Below are positions 16,014-24,054 of a stretch of 34,896 bases of DNA, piece after piece. The stretch is from NCBI GenBank assembly GCA_009904015.1, contig WYEQ01000019.1, positions 1 to 34,896 of the forward strand. Reading direction: 5' to 3'. Under the pieces are notes generated by a model. That model was not told the origin of the DNA. It ran no database searches and was given only the letters and a program-made list of their open reading frames with translations. The translations under genes and the position numbers were made by a program. The DNA comes from Desulfurococcales archaeon. Its GTDB lineage: Archaea; Thermoproteota; Thermoprotei_A; Sulfolobales; Fervidicoccaceae. Within the stretch, counting starts at the first letter, position 1; every line of letters begins with the position of its first letter.

Positions 16014-16111
16014 TGCCGCCGCCGGGATTTGAACCCGGGACCTCCGGATGTCTCGGGCAGGAGTTATGCCGTATGAGTCCGGCGCTCCACCAGAGGCTGA
16101 GCTACGGCGGC
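16014..16111 (-). tRNA. tRNA-Met(CAU), elongator type, with a 22-nt intron
   Basis: Read on the minus strand: acceptor GCCGCCG/CGGCGGC, D arm GCTC/GAGC, anticodon arm CCGGA/TCCGG, anticodon CAT (16075-16073), T arm CCGGG-TTCAAAT-CCCGG and discriminator A (16014). No CCA is encoded. The intron occupies 16071-16050, between positions 37 and 38. It contains GGCA/TGCC as an inner helix, with CGAG facing CTCA of the anticodon loop as an imperfect bulge-helix-bulge. The GCCGCCG acceptor fits elongator Met rather than initiator, though tRNA-Ile(CAU) cannot be fully excluded. It begins 9 nt after the CCA of the split tRNA-Gln 3' half on the same strand, so both probably come from one primary transcript. 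Confidence 0.95.
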
Positions 16112-16120
16112 GTGGGGGGA

Positions 16121-16180
16121 TGGTAGCCGGGCGGGGATTCGAACCCCGGTCACGGGGGATCCCCCCTCTCTCCACCCCCC
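16121..16180 (-). tRNA. 3' half of trans-split tRNA-Gln(UUG), with pairing leader
   Basis: On the minus strand the half begins with leader GGGGGGTGGAGAGAGGGGGG then AT (16180-16159). tRNA positions 38-73 follow: C, CCCCG, TGAC, CGGGG-TTCGAAT-CCCCG, CCCGGCT, A, and an encoded CCA (16123-16121). Sixteen leader bases pair perfectly with the trailer of the 5' half at 12737-12752. CCCCG pairs with CGGGG and CCCGGCT with AGCCGGG of the 5' half, both perfectly. Around the joint, G36-G37-C on one strand and A-T-C on the other would be 3-nt bulges flanking a 4-bp central helix (CTTT with GGGG, three of them G-U). It lacks any upstream 5' half of its own: only A/T-rich DNA precedes it. Confidence 0.92.
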
Positions 16181-16204
16181 ATTTATATGGTTATTAGCAA
16201 GGGA

Positions 16205-16212
16205 TTTAAAAA
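16205..16212 (-). promoter_or_regulatory. TATA box for the tRNA-Gln 3' half (and tRNA-Met)
   Basis: TTTTTAAA on the minus strand is centred ~28 nt before the first G of the 3'-half leader. That is the right distance for an archaeal box A and would start transcription at the G run. It supports the 3' half being an independently transcribed gene. Confidence 0.55.
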
Positions 16213-16360
16213 ACTCACCACTGTTTTGGTTAGTTCATATAGTTATGGTTATGCTCTGGCGACTTCTATAATCAACCTTAACATAAAAACAGATTGTCAC
16301 GGATATGATGATACTGTTTTTAACCTTTACACTCGTAAAAATATCAATTAGTGCTTGGAA

Positions 16361-16678
16361 ATGAATGAAGCTAACCTAGGCATTGTAGAGTTCTACCTCG
16401 GAGACTTCATAGATGATGTTATATTAAAATACAATTATCCATTAGACTTCGAGGATGAATACGATACTCTCCTTAAGTTTATCTACAAGACAATAGTTAG
16501 CGTCGTATTTAAGGGGAAGGATCCCTCCCCTGAAGAATTGGAGAAAAAACTAAAGAATTTCAGGAAAAAACACAAGGATAAACTAGAGGTCTTGATTAGC
16601 TATCTTGTGTCTAGGTACATAAATAACTTCGAGGAAGAAGTGATAAGCAGGATTAGATCAAAGAGAAGAGAAGAGTAG
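16361..16678 (+). CDS. Hypothetical protein, ~105 aa, helical and charged
   Basis: I do not recognise this protein. The N-terminal half is acidic and aromatic (FYLGDFIDDVILKYNYPLDFEDEYDTLLKFIYKTIVSVVF). The C-terminal half is a lysine/glutamate-rich helix pair (DPSPEELEKKLKNFRKKHKDKLEVLISYLVSRYINNF), and the tail is RIRSKRREE. It probably forms a helical bundle, perhaps a nucleic-acid or protein-binding module. ATG 16361 is preferred over TTG 16355. It stands alone between the tRNA-Gln 3' half (divergent) and the convergent TtuA-like gene. The 174 bp upstream hold the divergent promoter and otherwise nothing I can identify. Confidence 0.65.
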   Translation: MNEANLGIVEFYLGDFIDDVILKYNYPLDFEDEYDTLLKFIYKTIVSVVFKGKDPSPEELEKKLKNFRKKHKDKLEVLISYLVSRYINNFEEEVISRIRSKRREE

Positions 16679-16751
16679 GTCTTCATCTTTTTACAAAGCG
16701 ATTGTTAATAAGCTGCGTAATGACTTCTAAGTTGCCGTTGTTACTATTATT

Positions 16752-17624
16752 TTAAATTTTCCCCTCGAGCTCCTTGCAGAATGTGCACACATCCTCTCTA
16801 GATGCTCCTCTACAGTATCTACATTTCTTGTATTCAAGCGATGATGCCATGAAGAGAAATGTCTTCTCGATGTTGATCAGTGCTTCGTAGCTTCGCTCCT
16901 TAACAGCGTCTAGCAACATTCTATAAACTATGGATTCCGTCTTTGTTAGTAAAAACCGCTCTTGTTGGTTAAAGTTGGGGGGGTTATCCTTAAAGAACAG
17001 GTAACCCGCAGCTACAACTTCCCTGCAAGGAACACCGTAAAACCCATTAACTACCCCCGGTCCTTCATCCGAAACAAATGATATAACAGGTATATTCTCG
17101 TTGCTTCTTTCAACACCGGTTATAAACGAGTATAAATCTAGAAATGCGAGGAAATCAGAGCATCCCGGCATAACTATGAAAGCGCTGTGGTAACTCTTCG
17201 TTAAGGCAATATATACTGCCCTCAGAGCCCTCCAATAACCCACTAGTCCACGCTTCTTCTTTTCCAACAACGTTTTCATGATGCTTTCACTTAACTTAAA
17301 AGAATATACATTATCAAGGCTAACACTTATGCTTGTGGTGGGCCAAAAATTCTCTATCACCAATAGGAAAGGCTTTTTTTGGAACCTCCTCTCTATTCTA
17401 TCGACGATTCTGTACAAAAGTAAACTAGACAAGGGAAAAATAGGATGAAGAGGAACAAAAACATTTTGCGCTACTTCTCTGATTCTTAAAGCAGATATGT
17501 TTCTTTTAACCTTCTTCTCCAGTTCCGATAAATAACAATCCAAACAAAGCTTTTTATTCAGAAAGCCTGCCTTGATAACTGCTGGTTTCTTTCTACAATC
17601 ATCGCATAATTTATTACTGCTCAA
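16752..17624 (-). CDS. TtuA/Ncs6-like protein with a lost PP-loop
   Basis: A 290-aa protein with the domain plan of TtuA/NcsA tRNA 2-thiolation enzymes. An N-terminal zinc finger (C7, C10, C27, C30 in CDDCRKKPAVIK...LCLDC) leads into a helix, and a C-terminal zinc finger carries C268, C271, C280 and C283 (CRYCRGASREDVCTFC). In active members VxVAxSGGKDS binds ATP; here the matching segment reads VFVPLHPIFPLSSLLL (~56-70), so the SGGKDS motif is gone. The final helix YEALINIEKTFLFMAS resembles the NILK-type segment of that family. An enzymatically inactive paralogue or partner subunit is inferred. The TTG start lies 1 nt after a GGTG motif, so the exact start is uncertain. Confidence 0.65.
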   Translation of the reverse strand: MSSNKLCDDCRKKPAVIKAGFLNKKLCLDCYLSELEKKVKRNISALRIREVAQNVFVPLHPIFPLSSLLLYRIVDRIERRFQKKPFLLVIENFWPTTSISVSLDNVYSFKLSESIMKTLLEKKKRGLVGYWRALRAVYIALTKSYHSAFIVMPGCSDFLAFLDLYSFITGVERSNENIPVISFVSDEGPGVVNGFYGVPCREVVAAGYLFFKDNPPNFNQQERFLLTKTESIVYRMLLDAVKERSYEALINIEKTFLFMASSLEYKKCRYCRGASREDVCTFCKELEGKI

Positions 17625-17770
17625 GCACCCATTACCCAGTTAGAATTTAAATCCTTACTCAATCAAATATACTTGTCTTATAAGCAACCATGAATATCTG
17701 AGATTCCAAAAAAGATTTTTAATAATTATAATTTTTATATCTCCTGAGAACGAATTTTTCATGTGAAATA

Positions 17771-17788
17771 CCGAAAAGTTTTTATATA
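17771..17788 (+). promoter_or_regulatory. Strong BRE/TATA promoter of the thermosome gene
   Basis: CCGAAAAG followed by TTTTTATATA is a near-consensus BRE plus box A. It predicts a start at about 17810 and a ~38-nt leader that contains GAGGTG (17835-17840), 7 nt before the ATG. This is as expected for a highly expressed chaperonin gene. Confidence 0.7.
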
Positions 17789-17847
17789 ACCGAGTTTTAA
17801 AGATAAACACAGAATAATTGATAATCCATGATTAGAGGTGAATAAGC

Positions 17848-19497
17848 ATGGCAATGTATGGTGTACCAGTTCTAATACTTAAAGAAGGGACCTCGAGGAC
17901 AACAGGTAGAGAGGCTCTTAGAGCAAACATAATGGCTGCCAGAATACTAGCTGAGGTTCTAAAAACAAGCCTTGGGCCAAGGGGCCTTGACAAAATGCTC
18001 GTTGATAGCTTCGGTGACGTCACAGTAACTAATGATGGAGCAACAATTGTTAAGGAAATGGAGGTAAACCACCCTGCGGCCAAGCTCCTAGTTGAGGTCG
18101 CTAAGGCACAGGACGCGGAGGTTGGTGATGGCACAACAACAGCTGTTGTTCTTGCTGGAACATTCCTAGAGAAAGCAGAGGCGCTGCTAGACCAGAACAT
18201 TCATCCAACAATCATTATCGAGGGATACACCCTTGCTATGAGAAAAGCACTGGAAATTCTAGATGAGATAGGAGTTAAAGTTGACATTAACGATACAGAG
18301 CTACTCAGAAAAATAGCTAAGACAGCACTTATAAGCAAATACATAGGCTCAGGAGCTACGATGGAGAAAATCGTCGACATGGTTGTCGATGCTGCAAGAA
18401 TAGTAGCTGAGCCAAGAAAGGATGGCGGATACGACGTAAAGCTTGACAACGTCAAGATAGAAAAGAAGAAGGGAGGAAGCATACTCGACTCAGTGTTGGT
18501 AAAGGGCATTGTTCTAGACAAGGAGGTTGTGCACCCAGGAATGCCTAAGAGAGTTGAAAAAGCAAAAATAGCCCTGCTGGACGCTCCGTTAGAAGTTAAG
18601 AAGCCTGAGATAACAGCTAAAATCAACATCACAAGTCCAGACCAGATAAGGGCCTTCCTAGATGAGGAAACGAAGTACCTCAAGGAGATGGTTGAGAAGA
18701 TAGCTGCAACGGGAGCCAACGTTGTTATTTGCCAGAAGGGCATTGATGATGTCGCCCAGCACTTCCTGGCCAAGAAGGGCATACTCGCCGTGAGAAGAGT
18801 CAAGAGAAGCGACATGGAGAAGCTTGAGAGAGCGACGGGTGGAAGAATAGTAACAAGCATAAGAGACCTGAGGCCCGAGGACCTAGGAGAAGCTGAGCTA
18901 GTCGAGGAGAGGAAAGTCGGCAACGACAAGATGGTGTTCATAGAGGGAGTTAAGAATCCCAAGAGCGTTACTATCCTGCTAAGAGGAGCCAATGATATGA
19001 TACTGGATGAAGCGGAGAGAAGCATCAACGACGCACTTCACGTACTAAGAAACGTTATGAAGGAGCCGAAAATAATAGGCGGTGGAGGAGCACCGGAGAT
19101 CGAGCTTGCATTCAGGTTAAGAAAGTATGCTCAGACTCTAGGAGGCAAAGTCCAGCTGGCTGTTGAGGCTTTCGCTGACGCTCTAGAAGAAATACCAACA
19201 ATCCTAGCGGAGACGTCCGGCCAAGACCCACTTGAAACACTCATGAAGCTAAGAGCTCTGCACAGCCAAGGAAAGATATTCGCTGGTGTAAACGCTATTG
19301 ATGGCAAGGTTGTTGAAAACACCATTGATGCCTACATAATTGAGCCGATCGCGGTGAAGAAGCAAGCCATCAAGAGCGCGACCGAAGCTGCAACGACTAT
19401 CCTAAAGATCGATGACATAATAGCTGCGGCTCCACCAAAGAAGAAGGAAAAGGAAGGAGGAAAAGAAGGAGAATCACCGAAGCTGCCCGAGATGTAA
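17848..19497 (+). CDS. ths: Thermosome subunit (group II chaperonin)
   Basis: A 549-aa group II chaperonin subunit forming double-ring ATP-driven folding chambers. Conserved elements are [43 protein letters not shown], the catalytic GDGTTT (~92-97), the apical region with its helical protrusion, and [27 protein letters not shown]-type [17 protein letters not shown] and GVNAIDGKV follow near the C-terminus. The tail is charged ([19 protein letters not shown]) rather than the GGM repeats of some homologues. It is transcribed from a strong promoter and ends before a T-rich stretch. Other subunits, usual in crenarchaea, are not in the window. Confidence 0.98.
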   Translation: MAMYGVPVLILKEGTSRTTGREALRANIMAARILAEVLKTSLGPRGLDKMLVDSFGDVTVTNDGATIVKEMEVNHPAAKLLVEVAKAQDAEVGDGTTTAVVLAGTFLEKAEALLDQNIHPTIIIEGYTLAMRKALEILDEIGVKVDINDTELLRKIAKTALISKYIGSGATMEKIVDMVVDAARIVAEPRKDGGYDVKLDNVKIEKKKGGSILDSVLVKGIVLDKEVVHPGMPKRVEKAKIALLDAPLEVKKPEITAKINITSPDQIRAFLDEETKYLKEMVEKIAATGANVVICQKGIDDVAQHFLAKKGILAVRRVKRSDMEKLERATGGRIVTSIRDLRPEDLGEAELVEERKVGNDKMVFIEGVKNPKSVTILLRGANDMILDEAERSINDALHVLRNVMKEPKIIGGGGAPEIELAFRLRKYAQTLGGKVQLAVEAFADALEEIPTILAETSGQDPLETLMKLRALHSQGKIFAGVNAIDGKVVENTIDAYIIEPIAVKKQAIKSATEAATTILKIDDIIAAAPPKKKEKEGGKEGESPKLPEM

Positions 19498-19522
19498 AAA
19501 TTAATAACTGTTTTCTCAAATC

Positions 19523-19534
19523 AAAAAATTTTTT
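19523..19534 (+). terminator. A6T6 terminator-like run after the thermosome gene
   Basis: AAAAAATTTTTT lies 26 nt after the thermosome stop codon and before rpoK. It gives an oligo-T stop signal on the plus strand. Assigned by composition. Confidence 0.4.
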
Positions 19535-19596
19535 AATGATTTAATCATTTTTCAACTATGGTTTTCACCATTATGATTCTCGATGAGGTATTCTGA

Positions 19597-19902
19597 ATGG
19601 AGATACACATTCCAAAGAGCAAAGAGGAGATCTGGGGGCCAAGGAGATTAACGAGATACGAGCGCGCGAGGATAATTAGTGCAAGGACTCTTCAGTTATC
19701 TCTTGGAGCTCCCCCATTTATTGATTTATCTAACCTAAAAATAACTGACCCAATAGAAATAGCTAACTTAGAGCTTGATAAAGGAGTGTTGCCCCTCACC
19801 ATAGCGAGAAGGATGCCTGGGAAAGGGAAACAGCTTGTCCCGGTCAAATGGCTCGTCGAGCTTGAAAAGCAAAGTAAAACCTCATTTTATCCTCAACAAT
19901 AA
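19597..19902 (+). CDS. rpoK: RNA polymerase subunit K (Rpo6, RPB6/omega homologue)
   Basis: A 101-aa protein with the RpoK/RPB6 core: LTRYERARIISARTLQLSLGAPPFI (residues ~18-42) and DPIEIANLELDKGVLPLTIARRMPGK. It helps assemble the largest polymerase subunit and matches the omega fold. The ATG is preceded by GAGGT about 7 nt upstream. The gene is followed 17 nt later by topA and is probably co-transcribed with it. A short basic C-terminal extension (KWLVELEKQSKTSFYPQQ) follows the core. Confidence 0.95.
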   Translation: MEIHIPKSKEEIWGPRRLTRYERARIISARTLQLSLGAPPFIDLSNLKITDPIEIANLELDKGVLPLTIARRMPGKGKQLVPVKWLVELEKQSKTSFYPQQ

Positions 19903-19918
19903 CTAGTCAAGATTCGAC

Positions 19919-21928
19919 ATGAGCTGTAAACCACCGGAGGAAGGCTATACTCTAATTATAGCTGAGAAGCCAAAAGCTGCTAAAAGCATAGCTTATGCAA
20001 TCTCAGTTAACCCCTCTCAATGCAAATATCATGGCGTTCCATACTGGATGATTAACAGTAATGGACGCAGAATAATTGTTGCGCCCGTCGCCGGACATCT
20101 CTTCGGTCTCAACACAGATATAAATGATATCCCTGTTTTCAAGTACTACTGGGCGCCTAGATGGGAGGTTGAAAGAAAAGCCTATCATACAAAAAAATTC
20201 TATAATCTAATTAAGTACTTATCGAGAAGCCCGTCACTCGTGGTTAACGCTTGTGACTACGACGTTGAGGGAAGCGTTATTGGGTATTTAGTTATAACAA
20301 TTATCGTTGGCAAAAAATTCTATAAAAGAATGAAGTTCAGCAGCCTCACGCCTGAAGAGCTACGCGAGGCGTTCAACAACCTTCAGCCACAAGATACCAA
20401 TATGGTTGAGGCAGGTTTATGTAGGCATGAGCTTGACTGGATATACGGTATTAATCTCAGCAGATTACTAACGAAGTCTTACAGAAACGCGACTAGCGAG
20501 AGAAGAATATTAAGCGTTGGCAGGGTCCAAACCCCAACGCTAATTGAAGTCATAAACAGGTACATAGAGGTAGAGACGTTCTCAAAATCACCGGTCTTTG
20601 GTGTATACGCCTCTATCAGTTACAAGGGGAAAACCTTCACCGCGTCATACATAGGTAATCCAATAAGAAAGTACATTGATGCCAAGAAAATTAAGGAATC
20701 AATAGAGAATGCCTCGAAAGCATCTATTATTGATACAAAAAGAAGTTATGAGGAGGATCCTCCTCCGCCTCCATACAATCTAAATGATCTCCAGGAAGAT
20801 GCCTATAGGTTGTATAAGTTTTCTCCTAGTTACACCCAGAAGTTAGCGGAGGACTTATATCTAGACGGGCTAATTAGCTACCCGCGTACCAATAGCCAGA
20901 AGCTGCCTCCGGGGCTGAATACAAGAAAAATACTGAACGGCCTAAGCGAGGCAGGGTACTCAGGCATAGTTGACATAATATTAAAGGAAAACCCAAATCT
21001 AGTTTACCGTGAAGGCAGGAAAACAGACCCCGCTCACCCAGCTATATATCCTACGGGTATAAAGCCAAGATACCTGAGGCCTGACCACAAAAAATTATAC
21101 GACTTGATAGCAAGAAGGTTTCTAGCAGTATTTCTGCCTTCATCGCTGTACGCTAAGATATACATAAAGTGGCTAGCGGGGGTGCCCTTAGAGTCGTATT
21201 TAAGAACGCTTGTAAAAGAGGGGTGGCTCATAGCTTATCTCGCTGACAGTGTCTCCGAAGAAGAAATTATCGAGCCAAAAATCAGTGATAAAGGAGAAAT
21301 AAGCAAAGTAGTAATCAAGACACTGTATACTGACAAACCAACTTATCACACGAAAACATCGATTCTAAGATGGATGGAAAACAACAATATTGGAACAGAG
21401 TCCACGAGAGCTGAGATAATAGAAATTCTGTACAAGAGAGGTTACGTCAAAGATCACGGCGGAAAAGCAAAACCAACAAGTCTAGGATTAGCCGTAGCTG
21501 AGATATCAAAAACCTTTTTCCCCGAGCTAACGAGCGTTGAGTTAACGAGGAGCTTCGAGGAAAAAATACAGAAAATCAGAGATGGAGAGTTAACGAGGGA
21601 AGTTGTCGTTGAGCAAGCAAAAAAGATAGTTAAGAAGCTAGTAGAAGATGGATTGGCTAAACAAAGAGAAATAGAGATTTTAATCAAAAACCTTGTTCTA
21701 GGAAGCGGGAGAAAATGTGTGATATGCGGAGCTTCATCGATAAACACCGATTTATGCCCACTGCACACCAGAGCGCTCGAAGAACTAATAAAGAACCTTT
21801 ATGAATGGTGCGATAGCTATGGTATAACCAGAGAGGAGGCTCTAAGAAAAATTGCGAAGAGCAGAAGTGTTGGAAAAGCAGTACGCGAAGTAGCCCAAGG
21901 GATTTTAGATGAGAAAATTATAATTTAA
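19919..21928 (+). CDS. topA: Type IA DNA topoisomerase (TopA/topoisomerase III-like)
   Basis: A 669-aa type IA topoisomerase that relaxes negative supercoils and decatenates single-stranded DNA crossings. It begins with a TOPRIM domain (TLIIAEKPKAAKSIAYAI; metal-binding DYDVEG at 113-118). The GRVQTPTL motif lies at ~201-208 and the active tyrosine is Y321 in LDGLISYPRTNSQ. GTESTRAEIIEILYKRGYV follows at ~490. A C-terminal zinc-like cluster (CVICGAS...CPLH) precedes a helical tail. There is no reverse-gyrase helicase domain. Start ATG 19919. Confidence 0.97.
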   Translation: MSCKPPEEGYTLIIAEKPKAAKSIAYAISVNPSQCKYHGVPYWMINSNGRRIIVAPVAGHLFGLNTDINDIPVFKYYWAPRWEVERKAYHTKKFYNLIKYLSRSPSLVVNACDYDVEGSVIGYLVITIIVGKKFYKRMKFSSLTPEELREAFNNLQPQDTNMVEAGLCRHELDWIYGINLSRLLTKSYRNATSERRILSVGRVQTPTLIEVINRYIEVETFSKSPVFGVYASISYKGKTFTASYIGNPIRKYIDAKKIKESIENASKASIIDTKRSYEEDPPPPPYNLNDLQEDAYRLYKFSPSYTQKLAEDLYLDGLISYPRTNSQKLPPGLNTRKILNGLSEAGYSGIVDIILKENPNLVYREGRKTDPAHPAIYPTGIKPRYLRPDHKKLYDLIARRFLAVFLPSSLYAKIYIKWLAGVPLESYLRTLVKEGWLIAYLADSVSEEEIIEPKISDKGEISKVVIKTLYTDKPTYHTKTSILRWMENNNIGTESTRAEIIEILYKRGYVKDHGGKAKPTSLGLAVAEISKTFFPELTSVELTRSFEEKIQKIRDGELTREVVVEQAKKIVKKLVEDGLAKQREIEILIKNLVLGSGRKCVICGASSINTDLCPLHTRALEELIKNLYEWCDSYGITREEALRKIAKSRSVGKAVREVAQGILDEKIII

Positions 21929-22004
21929 AATATCCACATAGCCCCCAGAAAAACCCTGTTTCTATTTATAAATTAATACTTCTCCATAAACATACGGTGC
22001 GAAT

Positions 22005-22913
22005 ATGCCTAGTCTTATTATTGGACCTTCCATGAGCTGGCTAGACGATGCCTTGATAAACAATATAAGACAAGATGCCCCTGAGCTACATATAATAAAA
22101 GCTCAGTACAAGGAGTTCCCAGACGGAGAAAGCTACGTTAGACTTCCCGTAGAAGCTCTTGACCCAGATGAAACAGTAATTCTACAAACCCTATCTCCAC
22201 CCCAGGATAAAAGCTTCATCCAACTCCTCCAGATAATTGATGCCGCACTGAACCTAGGTGCCGATAAAATAGCTGTTTTTACTCCCTACATGGCTTATGC
22301 CAGGCAGGACAAGGTTTTCTTGAAGGGAGAGCCTGTCTCGATTCGATTGTTACTAACCTCTATTTACGCCGCAGGAGCCAGGTTCCTATTTACAATAGAT
22401 ATCCATAACCCCGACTCCTTATCTCTGTTTCCTGGAAAAAGCTATAATTTAATGCCCACGCATCTAGCAGTAAAGCCCTTAGTAGGTGAAAGAAGCAATA
22501 AAGATATCATGATTATAGCGCCTGATAAAGGCGCGCTTCAAAGGGCAAAAATGACGGCTGAGGCCTTCGGCTTTGAGTACGACTACCTAGATAAACAGAG
22601 GGATAGGATAACGGGTGAGGTAATAATTGATGATAGAGGAATAAGCGTCAGAGATAAAACAGTTGTGATAATCGATGATATCATCAGTACTGGTGGTACA
22701 ATTGCTTTGGCTACCAAGAAGCTCTACGCTAAAGGAGCTAGAGATGTTTATGTAGCATGCAGTCACGCATTGCTCGTCGGCGATTCATACGTAAAAATAA
22801 AGTCGAGCGGAGTAAAGGAAATATTCTCGCTTAACACGCTGCCACCTAAACCTGGAGTCACCTATATTGATGCTATCACCTGGAGTGTAAAACGAATACT
22901 CGAGTCTCTTTGA
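22005..22913 (+). CDS. prs: Ribose-phosphate pyrophosphokinase (PRPP synthetase)
   Basis: A 302-aa enzyme making PRPP from ribose 5-phosphate and ATP, the precursor for purine, pyrimidine and histidine synthesis. Motifs are FPDGESYVRLP near the N-terminus, ADKIAVFTPYMAYARQDKVF for ATP binding, IDIHNPDSLSLF, and the PRPP loop VVIIDDIISTGGTI (~224-237). It is shorter than bacterial enzymes, as usual for the archaeal class. TATA-like TTTATAAATT lies ~40 nt upstream and GGTG 5 nt before the ATG. It may be co-transcribed with trmG10 (31 nt downstream). Confidence 0.97.
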   Translation: MPSLIIGPSMSWLDDALINNIRQDAPELHIIKAQYKEFPDGESYVRLPVEALDPDETVILQTLSPPQDKSFIQLLQIIDAALNLGADKIAVFTPYMAYARQDKVFLKGEPVSIRLLLTSIYAAGARFLFTIDIHNPDSLSLFPGKSYNLMPTHLAVKPLVGERSNKDIMIIAPDKGALQRAKMTAEAFGFEYDYLDKQRDRITGEVIIDDRGISVRDKTVVIIDDIISTGGTIALATKKLYAKGARDVYVACSHALLVGDSYVKIKSSGVKEIFSLNTLPPKPGVTYIDAITWSVKRILESL

Positions 22914-22944
22914 TTAATACTAATATGCTTAAAAGGTATTCGAA

Positions 22945-24003
22945 GTGAATGGACAACTATATTATATTTTACATAACATGGAATACCCCTGTCTCTCCTT
23001 AATGGAGCTATCAGGACTTCTCGGGAAAAACGTTATAATCGAAGCTTTAACGGGAGTCTTCATTACAAACAACGTTGATATAGAAAAACTGAAGAAAAGC
23101 ATTGCTATGTCATCTTGTTTAAAAGAAGCAGGGCTTGTCCTGAGAATCAAGGGGCAAGAAGACTGGAAAGAAAAAATCAATGAGCTCGAAGCATGCAGAG
23201 ATATAAGAATAACTATTAGACGTGTAGGCGGGATTGGAAGACAAATCAATAAACAACAAATAATTAGCTACTTTAAGAAAAGCTACCCAGGAAAAATTGT
23301 ATTGGAGGCGAAAAAGCCAGAAATAAAAGAAGACTCTTGTAATCTATCAATCATAATAACTGATGGAGTAATTATCTATGGAATCCCGATTTATTACCAA
23401 GGAAAATCAAAGCTTTTATCCATTAATCCTCATGATTTACCCTACTATTCCCCAGGAGCACTTAATCCATGGTTCTCAAGGCTTTTAACAAACATAGCTG
23501 GACTCGAAAAAGGAGTTTTGCTTGACCCTTTCTGCGGAACAGCGTCGATTCCTACGTGGGCATCCAGCAATTATCACACCATTGTATGTGGAGACATTAA
23601 TCCTGTTCACTGCAAAGGTGGACTAGCGAACTACTCGTGGCTTCATGGGTTTGACTCAAAAATTAACATTGTCAGATGGGATTACAACTATCTGCCTATG
23701 CGAGAAGCGAGCATTGATGCAATAGTAACTGACCTTCCCTACGGAAGATCTGTGAGGTCGCGTGGAACAAGCGAGGAGGAACTGGCAGAAAGGTTCTTCA
23801 AAACCTTCTGTTACTATCTGAAGAATAATGGAGTAACCGTCGTTAGCATTAGTGAGGACCTATACAAGTTTTACAGGCAATCTCTCTGCTATCTTGATTC
23901 TAAATGCTTGATGTTTATTCATAGCAAGTTAAGTAGAGTTATACTGAGATTCGTTAAAAAAACTCAGCAGGTTGATCCTTCATCATTAATCAGACAAGGC
24001 TGA
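22945..24003 (+). CDS. trmG10: tRNA (guanine10-N2)-methyltransferase, TrmG10-like
   Basis: A 352-aa protein with an N-terminal THUMP-type region (~1-120) and a C-terminal Rossmann methyltransferase. The SAM motif is LLDPFCGTASIP (DPFCG at 194-198) and the catalytic motif is TDLPYGRSVRSRGTSEEEL (DLPYG at 263-267), matching the N2-guanine methyltransferases of the Trm11/TrmG10 family. It methylates G10 of tRNA, and the split tRNA-Gln in this window carries a G at that position. The GTG start has a weak GGT ribosome-binding site. Trm14 (position 6) is the main alternative. Confidence 0.85.
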   Translation: MNGQLYYILHNMEYPCLSLMELSGLLGKNVIIEALTGVFITNNVDIEKLKKSIAMSSCLKEAGLVLRIKGQEDWKEKINELEACRDIRITIRRVGGIGRQINKQQIISYFKKSYPGKIVLEAKKPEIKEDSCNLSIIITDGVIIYGIPIYYQGKSKLLSINPHDLPYYSPGALNPWFSRLLTNIAGLEKGVLLDPFCGTASIPTWASSNYHTIVCGDINPVHCKGGLANYSWLHGFDSKINIVRWDYNYLPMREASIDAIVTDLPYGRSVRSRGTSEEELAERFFKTFCYYLKNNGVTVVSISEDLYKFYRQSLCYLDSKCLMFIHSKLSRVILRFVKKTQQVDPSSLIRQG

Positions 24004-24054
24004 ATTCTTCATCGCTTCCTTTTTTATTAAGTACGGAGGGACTATAATTTTTTA

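Noticed and set aside
12699-16180. The tRNA halves as attL/attR of an integrated element
   Set aside because: Integration into a tRNA normally leaves one intact tRNA and a copied 3' end. Here the halves are complementary, non-overlapping and in opposite orientation, there is no integrase, and the genes between are chromosomal (pelA, tRNA-Met).
17625-17847. Small genes or RNAs in the 223-bp gap before the thermosome
   Set aside because: Only short frames are present and there is no RNA-like pairing; the gap is explained by the divergent promoters.
18201-19028. Long minus-strand open frame opposite the thermosome
   Set aside because: It is a serine/leucine-rich antisense shadow of a strongly conserved gene, as are the other long opposite-strand frames (for example 10991-11473).
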